Positions 10,400 through 21,450 of a DNA stretch of 64,000 nucleotides are shown here, piece after piece. Both the position numbers and the translations under genes were made by a program. This stretch comes from Neoscytalidium dimidiatum. Its lineage: Eukaryota; Ascomycota; Dothideomycetes; Botryosphaeriales; Botryosphaeriaceae. Numbering within the stretch: position 1 is the first letter of the stretch; every line of letters begins with the position of its first letter. The notes under the pieces were generated by a model. The model saw nothing but the letters and a program-made list of their open reading frames with translations. It did no database searches and was not told the origin of the DNA. Location of the stretch: assembly GCA_037367355.1 (NCBI GenBank), contig CM074698.1, positions 3,100,001 to 3,164,000 of the forward strand. Direction: 5' to 3'.

Positions 10400-10947
10400 A
10401 CTGCGTTCGAGAGCGAATAAGCAACTGTATTAGAACTAGCGGGTCGAAGTGCTAAGTTTGGCCTGCGAACGCGATGCGATTCGTGAGGGCGGCGGTTAAC
10501 GATCGGATTCTTTATTCTTATCCAGATACGGCCCCCATGTCAGTGAGGCTGCGTCGCGGTTTGCACCCCGGTACCCGACGCCGCTTTGTCACCCTCGGCG
10601 CCTTCTAAGGCCGAGCATCGAAAGGGCGGCTAACCGTGGGTGAACTGGATCTTGGCCCCAGACAAGTGCATGCATCATCTAATGCACGCCCGCCCCGCCA
10701 TCCGCAAGGGTCCCGATCAGGTGTATCCCGAGTTCGGCAACGCCCTGTCTGTCGGATGTGTAACTCTCACAGCACCGGTTCGGACTTCCGAGCGATCGCA
10801 TACTGCAACGACGGTGATTCGTCGTGATTGAAGAGCTTTATTGCTCGCGTCTGCAGCCATGTCGGATGATGATCTTGCGAGCAGTGAATCTGGACTCTTT
10901 GCGTTCAACCCATTTCCCAACGACGTCATTTTCACATTCTTTCAGCC
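10400..10947. promoter_or_regulatory. Divergent promoter, MFS exporter / O-methyltransferase-like gene
   Basis: 548 bases between divergent ATGs. It is rich in CG-containing words and GATA-type words near 10520, but I found no clean TCGN5CGR match here by eye. No separate gene is visible. Confidence 0.45.
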
Positions 10948-12592
10948 ATGTCCTCGTTAGTCAATCTTGCTGTGACCATCGTTGCGGAAGCCAAACGCTT
11001 GGCGGACTATATCGAGGCAAATGAACTACCCAATCCCTCCCTGGCGGCGGGGGGGCCTCCAACGCTCCCCATACCTGCTGACGACGTCGAATTGAAAGCC
11101 ACCCAGCTGAAGTTATACGCTGCTGCTCAAGAACTCGCAATCCTCACGCTTGGACCGGTGGAGCATCTCCGCTGGCAGGCATGGAGCGTTCGTATTTTCT
11201 TTCCATCTATCCGCCCCTGCAACACTTTTTGAAAAGAAAGGAAAAAAAACCAAAAAAAAAGGAGGAAACATAGAATCAAAGGCATGCACAGCGCAATCAA
11301 GAAGACTAACGCAATAGTTCATCCCCTCCACAGCAATTCAACGACAACATCTCCCTCCAAGCCCTCCTCCGCTTCAACATCCTCGCCGCCATCCCCGAAA
11401 ACGACACCACCACCTTCGACGCCGTCGCGACCGCGACCTCCCTCCCGGCCCCGCTCGTCACGCGCCTGATCCGCCACGCCGCCCTCTCGCACGTGCTGGC
11501 CGAGCCGTCGCCGGGGCGCGTCGCGCACACGGCGGCGTCGCTGGCGCTGCGCGACAACACGGCCGGCGTGCGCGACTGGGTCGACATGACCTTCGAGGAG
11601 TGGGGGCCCGCGGCAGTGCGCACCGTCGACGCCCTGGCCGAGCACGCCGGCCTGAACCCGGAGGAGCCCGACCGGAGCGGCTTCGCGCTGGCCTTCGGCG
11701 GCAAGCCCATCTTCGCCTACCTGGCCGAGAGGCCGGAGAGGGCGCGCATCTTCGGCCGCGCGATGGCGAGTTTCAGCCAGGGCGTCAGCCATCGCGTGGA
11801 GGATTTCGTCCGGGCGTACGATTGGAGGGCGCTGGGGAAGGGGACGGTCGTTGATGTAGGTTTTTTTTTTTCCCTAGTCTTCTCTTTTTTATTTTGACTT
11901 TTTTTTTTCCTTTCCCCTCTCTGATGCTGAGCTTCGTGGATTTTCTGACCGGGTAAAAAAAAAAAAACAGGTCGGTGGTTCGCATGGACATATCAGCGTG
12001 GCCATCTCCAAGGAGGCGCCGGACCTCAAGTTCGTGGTCGAGGACCTGCCCGGCACGGCCGAGGAGGGCGGCAAGCTGCTCGACCCGGCGCTCGCGGACC
12101 GCATCTCCTTCGTCGGCTACGATATGAACGACGTTCAGCCCGTGCGCGATGCTGATCTGTACCTGTACCGCTCCGTCCTGCTCAACTGGCCCACCAAGTA
12201 CTGCGTCAAGTTCCTCAAGAACCTCGTCCCCGCCCTGAAGCCCGGTGCCAAGGTTCTCGTCAACGAGGGGGTTCTGGCCGAGCCGCATACCCTGTCGGCT
12301 TGGGACAATAAGATTCTGAGGTGAGCTTTTCCCCTGTGCGCTAGCGGCATCATCCCGCGCCCTCGTTTCTCTCTTTCCTTATTACCTTCGTTTAAATGGC
12401 AGTGAGAAACTGACGAGAGTTCGTAGGGGCCTGGACACTTGCATGTTGGGTGTCTTCAACAGCAACCAGAGGACGGAACAGGAGTGGCAAGACATCTTCG
12501 CCCAGGCTGATAAGCGGTTCAAGTTCCTCAGCGTCAGAAGACCTACGCCATTCGCTCTTCTGTGGATCATTGAGGCGGTTTGGGAGCCTTGA
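10948..12592 (+). CDS. O-methyltransferase-like protein (COMT family) lacking the catalytic histidine
   Basis: 425 residues in four exons: 10948-11187, 11334-11855, 11971-12320 and 12427-12592, with introns of 146, 115 and 106 bases, all GT..AG. An N-terminal dimerisation part is followed by a winged-helix segment (TRLIRHAALSHVLAEPSPGRVAHT) and a SAM domain with motif I DVGGSHGH (D254-H261) and an acidic EDLP. In the place where COMT-type enzymes carry the base histidine (usually LHDW or LHNW) this protein reads LLNW, with Leu325 at the histidine position. It is therefore either an unusual enzyme or a regulator. AflS, the partner of AflR, is a known COMT-like non-enzyme (family knowledge), although AflS also lost the SAM loop that is intact here. 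Context: divergent from the exporter, within the cluster. Confidence 0.85.
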
Positions 12593-13032
12593 AGCATGTG
12601 TCCTCCATACAGTTCGAGGCGTCACACTCATAGATTTGCATCGAAATTGATTGGTCACTCCACTTTCACTTGACATTGTGTATAGGCGAGCCCTTTGTGA
12701 ACTTCATCTAGGCGTCCAACACTTCAGAAGATTACTGCTTATGAAATGCGTCACTCGTGAGAACGGCAAATGCGAGATGAGTGAGGGCTATCATAATGGT
12801 ATCCCTGGATCAGCATATCCAGCTTTTCTTCCGCCCTGATGGCTCGAAAGGTTCAGGAGGTATTGCTCGGAGGTTGACAGCCTCAAACAGGCTTTCCGCA
12901 TAGAAAAATAGATTCCGTCATAAGTTTCCTTTCCAACTAATTTCATGTTCCAAACCAAAACATATGGAAGACATGGAATACACAAGAAGCCTGTTGAGAG
13001 AAAAAAAAAAAAAAAAAAGGGAACCACCCCGT
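12593..13032. other. Convergent 3' region, O-methyltransferase-like gene / F-box gene
   Basis: 440 bases between two convergent stop codons, with an A17-18 run near 13001. Nothing else is recognised. Confidence 0.5.
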
Positions 13033-13333
13033 TCAAACCCCACCACCACCAACCCACCCTCCCTCCATCCAACCGCCGACCCGCCGCTCCCCCAGCGCCG
13101 GCACCACGTCGCTCTCCCCCCGCAGAAACGCCTCGATGCCACCCCTCCTGCCCGCATTCCCAACCCCCTCCCCAACAACCACCCTCGCCGCCCCCTCCAC
13201 GCACCACCTCAGCCCCTCCGGCACCGCGTCCCCCCCGGCGTCGGGATAATCCATCAGCGTCCCCAAGCGCACCGCCCCGGGCGCCAGTCGCGGCGCCGCC
13301 AGCATCCCCGCAAACGCCTCCTCCCACCTCCCT

Positions 13334-13376
<43 letters not shown>

Positions 13377-14691
13377 TATCCGGCGCCAGCACGACGAACG
13401 CCAGGTCGAGCGACCGCAGCGGCCGGGCCGGGCGCGCCGCCAGGAAGGCGGTCAGGGACGGCGCGGTGGTCAGGGTGGCGAGGCGGAGGTGCTGGAGGTG
13501 GGGCAGGGGGGCGGCGCGGCCGTCGGCGTTGTCGTCGTCGTCGTCGCCGTCGGTGGCTGGGGGTGACAGTGCGGCGAGGAGGTCGGCGGCGCGGGTGGTG
13601 GCTGCGGTTGGGGGCGGGCTGGTGATGGTGGGCGCGGGGGAGGGGAGGTGGGTGAGGTGGAGGGTGTGGAGGGAGGGGGTGTGGGTGGTGAGGAGGGTGG
13701 AGAGGTGCGCGGTCAGGGCGCGGAGGCGCGTGGTGGGCGAGGAGGGGGAGTATGTGATGGTGAGGGTGAGGGTTGTAAGGGGGTGGAGGGCGGGGGAAGG
13801 GTTGGCGAGGGGAGGGGCGGTGTGGAGGGTGGGAAGGGACTTGTGATTACAAGAGGTTGTGGGTGGGGACGGCGATGGTGGTGGTAGGAAGGTCGAGCTG
13901 GTGCCTTTGAAGCTTAAGGAGGTCGGCTTGCAGGCGGAGAGGGGGCTGTTGAGCGCGTGCAGAAGCAAGGAAAGCTGGAGCTGTCCTTCTTTGCGGTGGT
14001 TTTCGTAGTCGAAGAGCTTGTTGTGGGAACCGCCGGGGCGCCGCCACTTCCATTCATCTGGCGAGAGTCCGATGTTGCGTCTGACGGTCGACCAGATCGG
14101 GTGTGAGTCGTCCTCTGAGTCTTGGCTCGTGATGGTGATGGACTGTAGATTTGCAAGCCTGCGGATGGATTGTGTGAATTTACAGGCGTAGCCCGATTCG
14201 TGGTGGATTAAGCTGCCATCGGCTGGATAGAGTTGCATTTGTTTGAGTACGCGTATGCAAGTCTCAAACCGGTCCCATGCTGCTCCTGGATCTTGAACGA
14301 GGATTTCGGCCTTGCTGGGAAAGGCCATGAGGTTCCATTCTTGGCGTGTGATAGACATGGAGGGAGCCTGGCCATGAACGACAAGCTCTCGCACTGAGGG
14401 TTGTAATTGAAAGCTCGCAGCAATGCTGGCAAACCAATCCAGGCTGTCTGGAGTAAAAGTGACATGGACCTTGCGGAAGAGCTGATGCGATGCGACTCTT
14501 CGCATCTGTCTGTTAACAAGGCGGATACATTTCAGTGTTTGGCCATCGCAGAAATGAAGTACTCTATCAATGAGCTCCTCGGGAAGGTGTAAGTTCAGCC
14601 GGGGCCTCGTGGCTGTACCCTGAGAGGAATTTGGAGAGCAAAGCGGATATACCATGCAGGAGAGTGGTTTCTGTTTGTTGTAGGCCAGCAT
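13033..14691 (-). CDS. F-box domain protein with long low-complexity C-terminal half
   Basis: A single open frame of 552 residues, start ATG at 14691. The F-box lies near residues 33-70 (LHLPEELIDRVLHFCDG, then LVNRQMRRVAS), so the protein probably recruits targets to an SCF ubiquitin ligase. Leucine-spaced segments in the middle (LxxLxL, for example LTTLTLTI and LHTLHLTHL) suggest degenerate leucine-rich repeats. The second half is extreme in composition: Pro/Thr/Ser-rich, an acidic DGDDDDD patch, and a run of about 15 glycines encoded by the (GCC)n tract at 13334-13375. The conserved first half supports a real gene, but the C-terminal end is uncertain. F-box genes are not standard cluster enzymes; whether this one belongs to the pathway or merely sits inside it cannot be told. 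Confidence 0.75.
13334..13375. repeat. (CCG)14 tract encoding polyglycine
   Basis: Fourteen perfect CCG units, read on the minus strand as GGC glycine codons in the F-box protein. It is the purest trinucleotide run in the window and likely length-variable between strains. Confidence 0.9.
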
Positions 14692-15595
14692 GCTTGCGAC
14701 AGTGCATTGTTTGCGCGTGCGGGCAGTTTGTCCTTATTGCCAGTACACCCTCTCACATGTGGCAAAACCCCCTAAGAAACAGGTGGGGCAGACTAATCGG
14801 GCAGACTTAACATCTGTTGAAAGATGACGATGTCTGACTGTGGCTGGCGGCGGTGCAACTCAAGTGCGATCCTGACGTAGGTGATGGTGGATGAAAATGC
14901 GATTTCCTGATTGGTGTTCGGTGCCTCTGTGCGCTGAACACGCCTTTCCAGAATGCTCGGCGGGCGATGGGAGAAGGGCGCTTCTACCCTGTAGCTATAC
15001 TGGGTGCGTAAGTTACTCTCTGGGAATCAGATGCATTGACCCTGAAGGAATAGGGGCCCAAGACTGCAGGGCGGAAGGGATTGAGGATCTCGGTGCAGCT
15101 TCGCACGCAAAAGCAGGCCATTGCGACTGACTCGGGCCGGGACGATCGTTCCTCGAAAGGAGGAATGGTGGAGCGGCGCAACGGGCCGGAGGCGCTCAGG
15201 ACATCGGCCGACGATCGCCGTTTCCGGGCGAGCTACGGCTGCCGATCTCGGCTGCTGGTGGTGACCAATCGGGGTTCGGGTCTCGGCTTTCGGGTCTCGA
15301 TCTTCGGCTTTCGTGGACCACGGCTCTCGGGTCTCGTGCGGCAATCAGACCATATGCGGGTCCCATATAGTACGCCGTGTTCTGTCAGTCTTCGATGCTG
15401 ACCCCCGAAACCCGACTCCCGATTGGCTCTCTTGCTGGACGAGCAACACCAAGGCGAGACCTGTGTGATACTGCCCCGGCCGCACAAAACGGGGAGACCG
15501 ACGGTTGTAGCAATGGCCATTTCCACACACCAAAAGCGACTGGCCCGTCAGGTCATCAATCTCCCCGCGACTCAGATTCCATTAGTGCTGTGGAG
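14692..15595. promoter_or_regulatory. Divergent promoter region, F-box gene / aldo-keto reductase
   Basis: About 900 bases without a recognisable gene. It contains a striking heptad-phased TCG array (15248-15340, annotated separately), TCGGCCGA at 15204-15211 and the decamer CGGCTCTCGG at 15321-15330, which recurs at 1689-1698 and 28772-28781 in two other cluster promoters. Confidence 0.6.
15269..15340. promoter_or_regulatory. Heptad-phased TCG array: overlapping AflR-like (TCGN5CGR) sites
   Basis: TCG begins at 15269, 15276, 15283, 15290, 15297, 15304 and 15311, exactly seven bases apart, with a further in-phase TCG at 15248 and a shifted pair at 15327 and 15334. The common unit is TCGGGTC or TCGGCTT. 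Because of the spacing, neighbouring units make five overlapping TCGN5CGR matches, one of them the exact palindromic TCGN5CGA (15290-15300). The array lies about 255-330 bases before the aldo-keto reductase ATG. The spacing is seen directly; binding by the cluster's AflR-type proteins is inference. Confidence 0.65.
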
Positions 15596-16681
15596 ATGGC
15601 ATCGGCGAGACCCCTCGTAGTTTTCGGCACCGCCTCTTTTGGCAACGGGACGCCGCAGGCCAAATTCCGCAACGAGGAAGAGGCCGCCCCGGTCCTCTCG
15701 CTTCTGCAATCGGCAAAAATCACCCACATCGACACTGCCCGCGCCTATCCCGTGGGTGCTCCCGGAACGGCTGAGAAGCTGCTGGGTGAGCTGAAGGTGG
15801 CCTCGTGGGCCACCCTGTCCACCAAGGTGACCTCGTGGGCCCCAGGCTCGCACAGCGCTGCATCCATCAGCAAGAGTGTGGACGAGTCCCTGGCCGCTCT
15901 GGCCGTCGACAAGGTTGACATCATGTATCTGCACACCCCTGATAGAAGCACGCCTTTCCTGGAAACTTGTCGCGCAATGGACTCCGAGTTCAGGAAGGGC
16001 AAATTTGCACGTTTCGGAATCAGCAATTACACTGCCGAAGAGGTCGCTGAGATTGTGGACATCTGTGAGAGGGAAGGATTGGTGAAACCAAGCGTGTACC
16101 AGGGGAGGTACAACGTCATCATTCGAGGCGGAGAGCAAGAGCTTTTCCCTCTGCTACGGAAGCACAATATCAGTTTCTACGCATATAGGCAAGCAACCAC
16201 ATCCCTCGATACCCCGAGCTATTCTGCTAAACTAGTACAGTCCCGGAGCAGCGGGAGTGTTTTCCGGAAAAGTCACCAAAGATTCAGGAAATGTGGAAGG
16301 CTCACGTTGGGATTCCAAGGTAAAGTCCACCACTCTGAATTTGCACTTCGCTTGGTGACTAATGCGCCATAGACGGTCCTTGGTCAAGTTTACCAACAAG
16401 TCTACTTCAAGCCGTCCGTTTTGGAAATGGCACAGAAGACTGCAGATGCAGCAGCCGCGGCGGGTGTTGATGGTCACGCCGTGGCATTGCGGTGGGCCGC
16501 ATACCATTCAGCCCTGAGTGCCTCCCATGGAGACGCCATTGTTTTGGGCGCTTCAAGCGTTGAGCAGCTGAAAAAGAATCTGGATGCTATAGAGGCTGGG
16601 CCCTTGCCCACAGATCTGTTGAGTATGGTAGAGAGCGTGTCTGAGGCGGTGAAAGAAGATGCTGCTGCATACCATCTTTAA
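15596..16681 (+). CDS. Aldo-keto reductase, AKR7 (aflatoxin-aldehyde reductase-like) type
   Basis: 326 residues in three exons: 15596-16188, 16241-16319 and 16373-16681. The first intron (16189-16240) begins with GC rather than GT (AG|GCAAGC), a known minor donor type, and is needed to restore the conserved FYAYSPGAAGVFSG reading; the second (16320-16372) is GT..AG. Catalytic-site features: DTARAY with the general-acid tyrosine, LSTKV with the lysine, and YLHTPDRSTP. The C-terminal half carries the NADPH-binding ILGASS-type stretch (VLGASSVEQL). It would reduce aldehyde or ketone groups in the cytosol, either in product assembly or in self-protection. It is followed after 158 bases by the acyltransferase in the same direction. 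Confidence 0.92.
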
Positions 16682-16839
16682 CGTCTGGGTACCGGATGGC
16701 TGTAAGCTCCTTAGAAAATGAATTGACTTGTATCATTGGTCTTGCTTGCCATGTGCCCTCAAAAGCACTCTTAGGATTTGAAATTACGGACATGTTAAAC
16801 TGGTGACATTTCTCCGGAGCCCTTCTGCATTTTGGACAG

Positions 16840-18374
16840 ATGCATTCGGTGCAGGTCACGGATGAGTTAAAACACCTTCTTTCGTATGTGAAAATGAGCA
16901 ATCCGGACCCGAAGGCCGACGGGAGGCTGAAGGGAGCTGACATGGGCGATATAAGCGAAAGCGGCCCCTCGGAGGGGAATCAAGACGAACGATCCTCGAC
17001 TCCTCGCCCAGCGGACATGCCTCTCCCCTTCTCTGAATCTCTGAAGATCTTTACAGTGTCATATCTCCCTCTGGGAGCATTGGCACTGTATGGAGTTCCC
17101 AAATCCCTTCAACAGGCCTGGTTGGCACACCCTGTGCTAGCAATAGCCCTCGCGTTCGGACTGCCTTTGCTGGTCCTGGCATACACCGGGCCTCGCTCAG
17201 TGTTACGTCCGGCACTGCTCCCATTGATTGCGCTGAATACTGTTTGTTACCACACGCTGTCGCCGCATGTCATGGACACCAGGGCAAGTGCGGCAGGATT
17301 TGACGGGCCCATGATGCTCCTTTTCCTGGGCGCCGTCGATTTTCTCCTTGTGCGCCGTCTGCACCTCGATGCGGAGAAGCGCGAGCGCGGACAGGGTGCA
17401 GGAGCAGAGCGATGGACATCTCGGTGGAAGTGGGCTGCCCACGTCCTGTGGAGCTATCGAGCTATCGGCACCGCGCGCGAAGCGAAGAACGTACCGCGCT
17501 TCCACCCGGAGCTGCCATCGCGGGCCACATTTTTGGTCCGCCGAGCACTGGCCTGCGCTGGAGCTTTCGTCGTCCTGGATGTCATCAGCAGTCTGCCTCC
17601 GCCGCCAGCCGCCCATGTGTCGCCCGAAGCCGCGTGGTTGCTGCCTCCGCAGCACCTACTCACTGCCGATGCCCTGGAGACGCGCATCATCACCACTCTC
17701 CTTTTCTGGGTGACGCTGCGCGCCACCATCTCCATGCTATACAACGCCGTGAGCATCATCGGCGTCGCAACCTTCATAAACTCGCCCGCCGACTGGCCGC
17801 CGTACTTCAGCACCGTAGCGGACGCAACCACTTTGCGTAACTTCTGGGGGTAAGAACACCACCCGCACTCCCTCCACGTCAAGAAAAAAAAAACATCTGA
17901 CTCTCCTATTTTTTTCCTTCCCCCAGGAAATACTGGCACAGCGGCCTCCGCAACCCGATGGTCGCCAACGCCAACTTCGCGACGTACGACCTGCTCCGGC
18001 TGCGCCGCGGCACGCTGGCGGCGCGCTACGTGAGCATCTTCCTGACCTTCTTCATCAGCGGCACCATCCACTACTTCGTCGACGGCGTCGCCGGCGTGCC
18101 CGCCGCCGAGAACGCCACCTGCGCCCTCTTCCTCATGCAGGCCGTCGGCATCACCCTCGAGGACTTCGCCAAGTGGCTCTTCGAGCAGCGCCTCGGCAAG
18201 GCGCAGGCGGCCGCCGCGGCGAAGGCAGCGTGGGTGCGTGCTGTGGGGTATGCGTGGGTCTGCGCCTGGCTCGTCTGGGTCACGCCGCCGATGAGCTACT
18301 CGCACATCCGCTACGAGCTGGATCGCTTCGCGCAGCCGGGCCCCGTGGGCGCTCTGGTTGCGAAATGGACTTGA
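16840..18374 (+). CDS. Membrane-bound O-acyltransferase, wax-synthase-like
   Basis: 485 residues in two exons, 16840-17849 and 17927-18374, split by a 77-base intron that falls inside the conserved motif RNFWG|KYWHSGLRN. There are several hydrophobic spans in the first 300 residues (for example TVSYLPLGALALYGV, LAIALAFGLPLLVLAY and ALNTVCYH), then the MBOAT signature with W340-H341 and a second histidine H385 in SGTIHYFVDG. Fungal relatives include TRI7-like and terpenoid O-acetyltransferases of secondary-metabolite clusters (family knowledge). It probably transfers an acyl group from acyl-CoA to a hydroxyl of the product at the ER membrane. A second ATG at 16894 could be the real start. Same direction as the AKR gene upstream; convergent with the FAD oxidase. 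Confidence 0.88.
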
Positions 18375-18994
18375 TTTGTTCGCGGCGCGGAGGCGGATGC
18401 GCGGTTTCGGCATTGCTGGAGGGAAAGCCCAATCTTCTCGCTGTCGCAGTAGAGACTGAGATTGAGAGGGAGCGGGGAAGGAATGTGTACCAGAGGCTAT
18501 GGAAACAGACTACGTATGCAAAACAGAGCTTGAAAAGATATCGAGTAATCAGTTTAGTTGAAAGGTTTACTTATTATACTCACGGCGTTCAAGTTCAGTG
18601 CAGTGGGCACAATTTCTGCGTCATCGCAATGTTTACACGTATCATAGGGAGGTAGCGTAGCACACTCCTCCGCTTCTTGATATGGCGGCACGGGAAGTGA
18701 ATTGATATGGAGTGTGGACAGCATCAAGCTTACGGCGCGTCAACGGTTGCCTTGGAGAGGAGGAAGATTCACCGGGTTTTCGGCGTAGCTCAGCATCATC
18801 ACTTCACGACATTGATACCAAGAACGGTCGGATTCAGTCAACTCAGTATCTCTAGCATCAGATTGCATAGAGGAGCCAAAAGCGAGTGAAGAATCCATTC
18901 TGAACACTACTCAGCAGTCCAACTCTAGACCAAGGCTGACTGTCCTACACATCGGAGTGGAGATGGAATCAGAAACCCCACGGGGCACCACCAT
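18375..18994. other. Convergent 3' region, acyltransferase / FAD oxidase
   Basis: 620 bases, moderately AT-rich, containing two 3' ends. No gene is recognised. Confidence 0.5.
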
Positions 18995-20514
18995 TCATTG
19001 CACCAGCGCGTATGATTTGTTGAAAACATTCTCCGGGTCGTACTTCTTCTTCAGCTCGCACAAGCGGGCGAAATTGGTACCGAAGATCTGGCGAGGGTCG
19101 GCGGCGAGGTGGTCGTAATTGCCGTACTCGGTGTACGGAGCGCCACCGGTCTGCTGCTCGAACTCGGCACGGGCCTTCTTCGCGATGGTGCGGGACCAGG
19201 CGGCGGCGGCGGCATCGTCGGCGGCATTGTCCCAGAAGGGACCGATCATCAGGTTCTGGTGAGCGCCGCGGTGGCCGTGGGCTGTGGCGTCCCGGGCCAC
19301 CGAGAGCCAGACATCCGGGCGGAAGAACTCGAACAGCATGATGGTCTTCCGCGAGCCCGGGACGGTGCGGTGTAGAGCCTGCAGGTCCGGGATGAGAGAG
19401 CGCACGAATTCCGCGCGCAATGGGGTCACGAAGGTGGCGCCCTTGGACAGCTTGCGGCCGCCGTACTCGACGGCATGGTTCATCATGCCATTGACCTCAC
19501 GGTAAGGCCGTTGCTTGACCGTGTTGACGATGGGGCCAACTGATAACAGGGCCCCGAAGATGGCCTCGGCATCCTCCTGTGGTCCGTTGTGGAAAACGGT
19601 TGAAACGACTGCCGGGTTGCCGCCGGTGAAGGGCGGCGCGGTGATGCCCATGACCAGGCCAGAATCGCCATTAGTGGTCCGGACCAAGTTGTTGGCAAAG
19701 GAAACGACTTCCTCAAGTTTTTCCAATGGGAAGGCCAGCTGACCGGCCCATACGGTGTTCGGCTGCTCGTGCGCCTGGAAGGTGAAATCTACGGCAATGC
19801 CGAAGCAGTGTCCGGCACCTCGGACCGCCCAAAACAGGTCGGGTAGGTTCTCCCGAGAGGCCTGAACGATACTCCCGTCGGCCAGCACCATCGTTATTGC
19901 AAGCAGGGCGTCGATTGTGAGTCCGTATCGTCCCGAGAGCCAGCCATAGCCGCCGCCGAGGGTGAGCCCGCCCACGCCCGTGTGGTTGATGGTGCCGCCA
20001 ACCATGGCTAGACCGTACTCCGCCGCCGCTTCGTCAACGTCCTTCCAGATGCAGCCACCCTGCACCTTCACCGTCTTAGCCTCCCGGTTCACCTCGACCG
20101 TGCGCATCTGTGACAGGTCAATGACAAGACCGCCCTCTGTCGACGCCGCCCCATTAGAGGCGTGCTTGCCACCAGACACGACGAATGTCACCTGGTGCTC
20201 TCGGCAGAGAAGCACCGTCTTCGATATCTCCTCGGCAGAACGTGCAAGAACGACAATTCCCTGCGTTTCCGTCAGCCGTGTTTGCTCCTTTGACTGCCCT
20301 TAGCACTTACCGCTCTCCTCTCCATCGCATCGCTCCACCTCCTAATGCTCTCGGCATATCCTTCAGAGTCTGGCGTGAGGACGGAGGACTGCTTGAGAGA
20401 AGCCTTGAGCTCCTTCACAAGCTGATCCTTTCGCGTCTCATAGTCGATCGTGGTCTTGGGGCCAACCATGTTGAAGAGTGTCTGAAGTTGTTTGAAAAGG
20501 TAGTTGAAAACCAT
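18995..20514 (-). CDS. Berberine-bridge-type FAD-linked oxidase
   Basis: 489 residues in two exons, 20514-20311 and 20260-18995 (minus strand), with a 50-base GT..AG intron. The frame continues upstream to another ATG at 20622 (525 residues); I prefer 20514 because the extra 36 residues look unstructured. Domains: the PCMH-type FAD-binding fold (VVSGGKHASNG with the histidine expected to carry FAD; GVGGLTLGGGYGWLSGRYGL; DLFWAVRGAGHCFGI), then the BBE C-terminal segment (YTEYGNYDHLAADPRQIFG..NFARLCELKKKYDPENVF). There is no signal peptide, so it is probably intracellular. Such oxidases catalyse ring closure, coupling or alcohol oxidation in clusters. It diverges from the PKS over about 940 bases, the usual arrangement for a dedicated tailoring enzyme. 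Confidence 0.9.
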
Positions 20515-21450
20515 AGCCTCACTGAGCGATACAGCTCTGTTGGTCGGTTGGGAAGACTGTGCATTTTCTAATATCCCTTCTATCACAATCACAACTTCAC
20601 TAAGGCCTCCAACTCGCCTCATAGTCAGGTCATGCTGCCGAAGTCAAAGACTATACCCGAGATCCTTCCTGATCGTCGGCCGATTGGCTCCGTGTCCACC
20701 TCCGTGAAAGTGTCCTGCCCAGATCCCTTCCAATAACCGTCTCCGGGTGAACAGCCTTATCTGCCTGCCATGGCCGCTCAGAGGAAGGATTCTGTTCTCC
20801 GAACGACTGCGCCGGCCAGTGGTTCGGATCGGCACTGGAGCTCGGGCCCGGAATATGCCGTAGATCCGTACTCTCGATGTTCACTTGCCCTTTTCGACTT
20901 TGTCTGAGGTGCCTAGAACATTTGTAGACACATGCATTAGGAGTCTAAAGCCGATGATCAACGCCCAATAAGGTTGATAAGCAACGCTGCCATAGTATGC
21001 TAGACTCATACCACCATGGGTAGTTGTAGCCCAATCATACTCACTTCCGGACAAGTACTTGGCCTATCTACCATATCGTGTCTTGATAGCTCTATGGTCG
21101 GTATTGGTAACCTCATGTTCGAAGAAGAGTAATCGACGGTTAATTCCGAGGGCCGGTGCCGACGCTACTCTAGCTGCAAAAGGACCCACGGGGTTGAGAG
21201 ACGCATCAAAGATACGCCGCCGAACACGGCGAGGGGCCAGATCCTCCTTCCACGCCATTCTCCGGGTGATTGGTGCCTGTGGCTTTGTTTCCGGGCTTCA
21301 TTTTACCCCTACGCGCTTCCTCAAACCGATCCTGTCTTACACCTCTGTGTTGTAAAGAGACTGCTCCGCAGCATGCATCATCTACTTGGTTAAAACCTAG
21401 CGTCGAGGCCAAGGTTGATCCTGGACGGTGCCATCCATTTCTCCTTCAAC
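20515..21450. promoter_or_regulatory. Divergent promoter, FAD oxidase / non-reducing PKS
   Basis: 936 bases separating the oxidase start from the PKS ATG. TCGTCGGCCGA at 20673-20683 is an exact TCGN5CGA palindrome of the AflR type, and includes TCGGCCGA, also present at 1828-1835 and 15204-15211. It lies close to the oxidase and about 770 bases from the PKS. No other gene is visible; short open frames here lack ATG starts or family resemblance. Confidence 0.5.

Noticed and set aside
20515..20622. Longer start of the first FAD oxidase at 20622
   Set aside because: Adds 36 residues without structure; kept only as an alternative because both ATGs are in frame.
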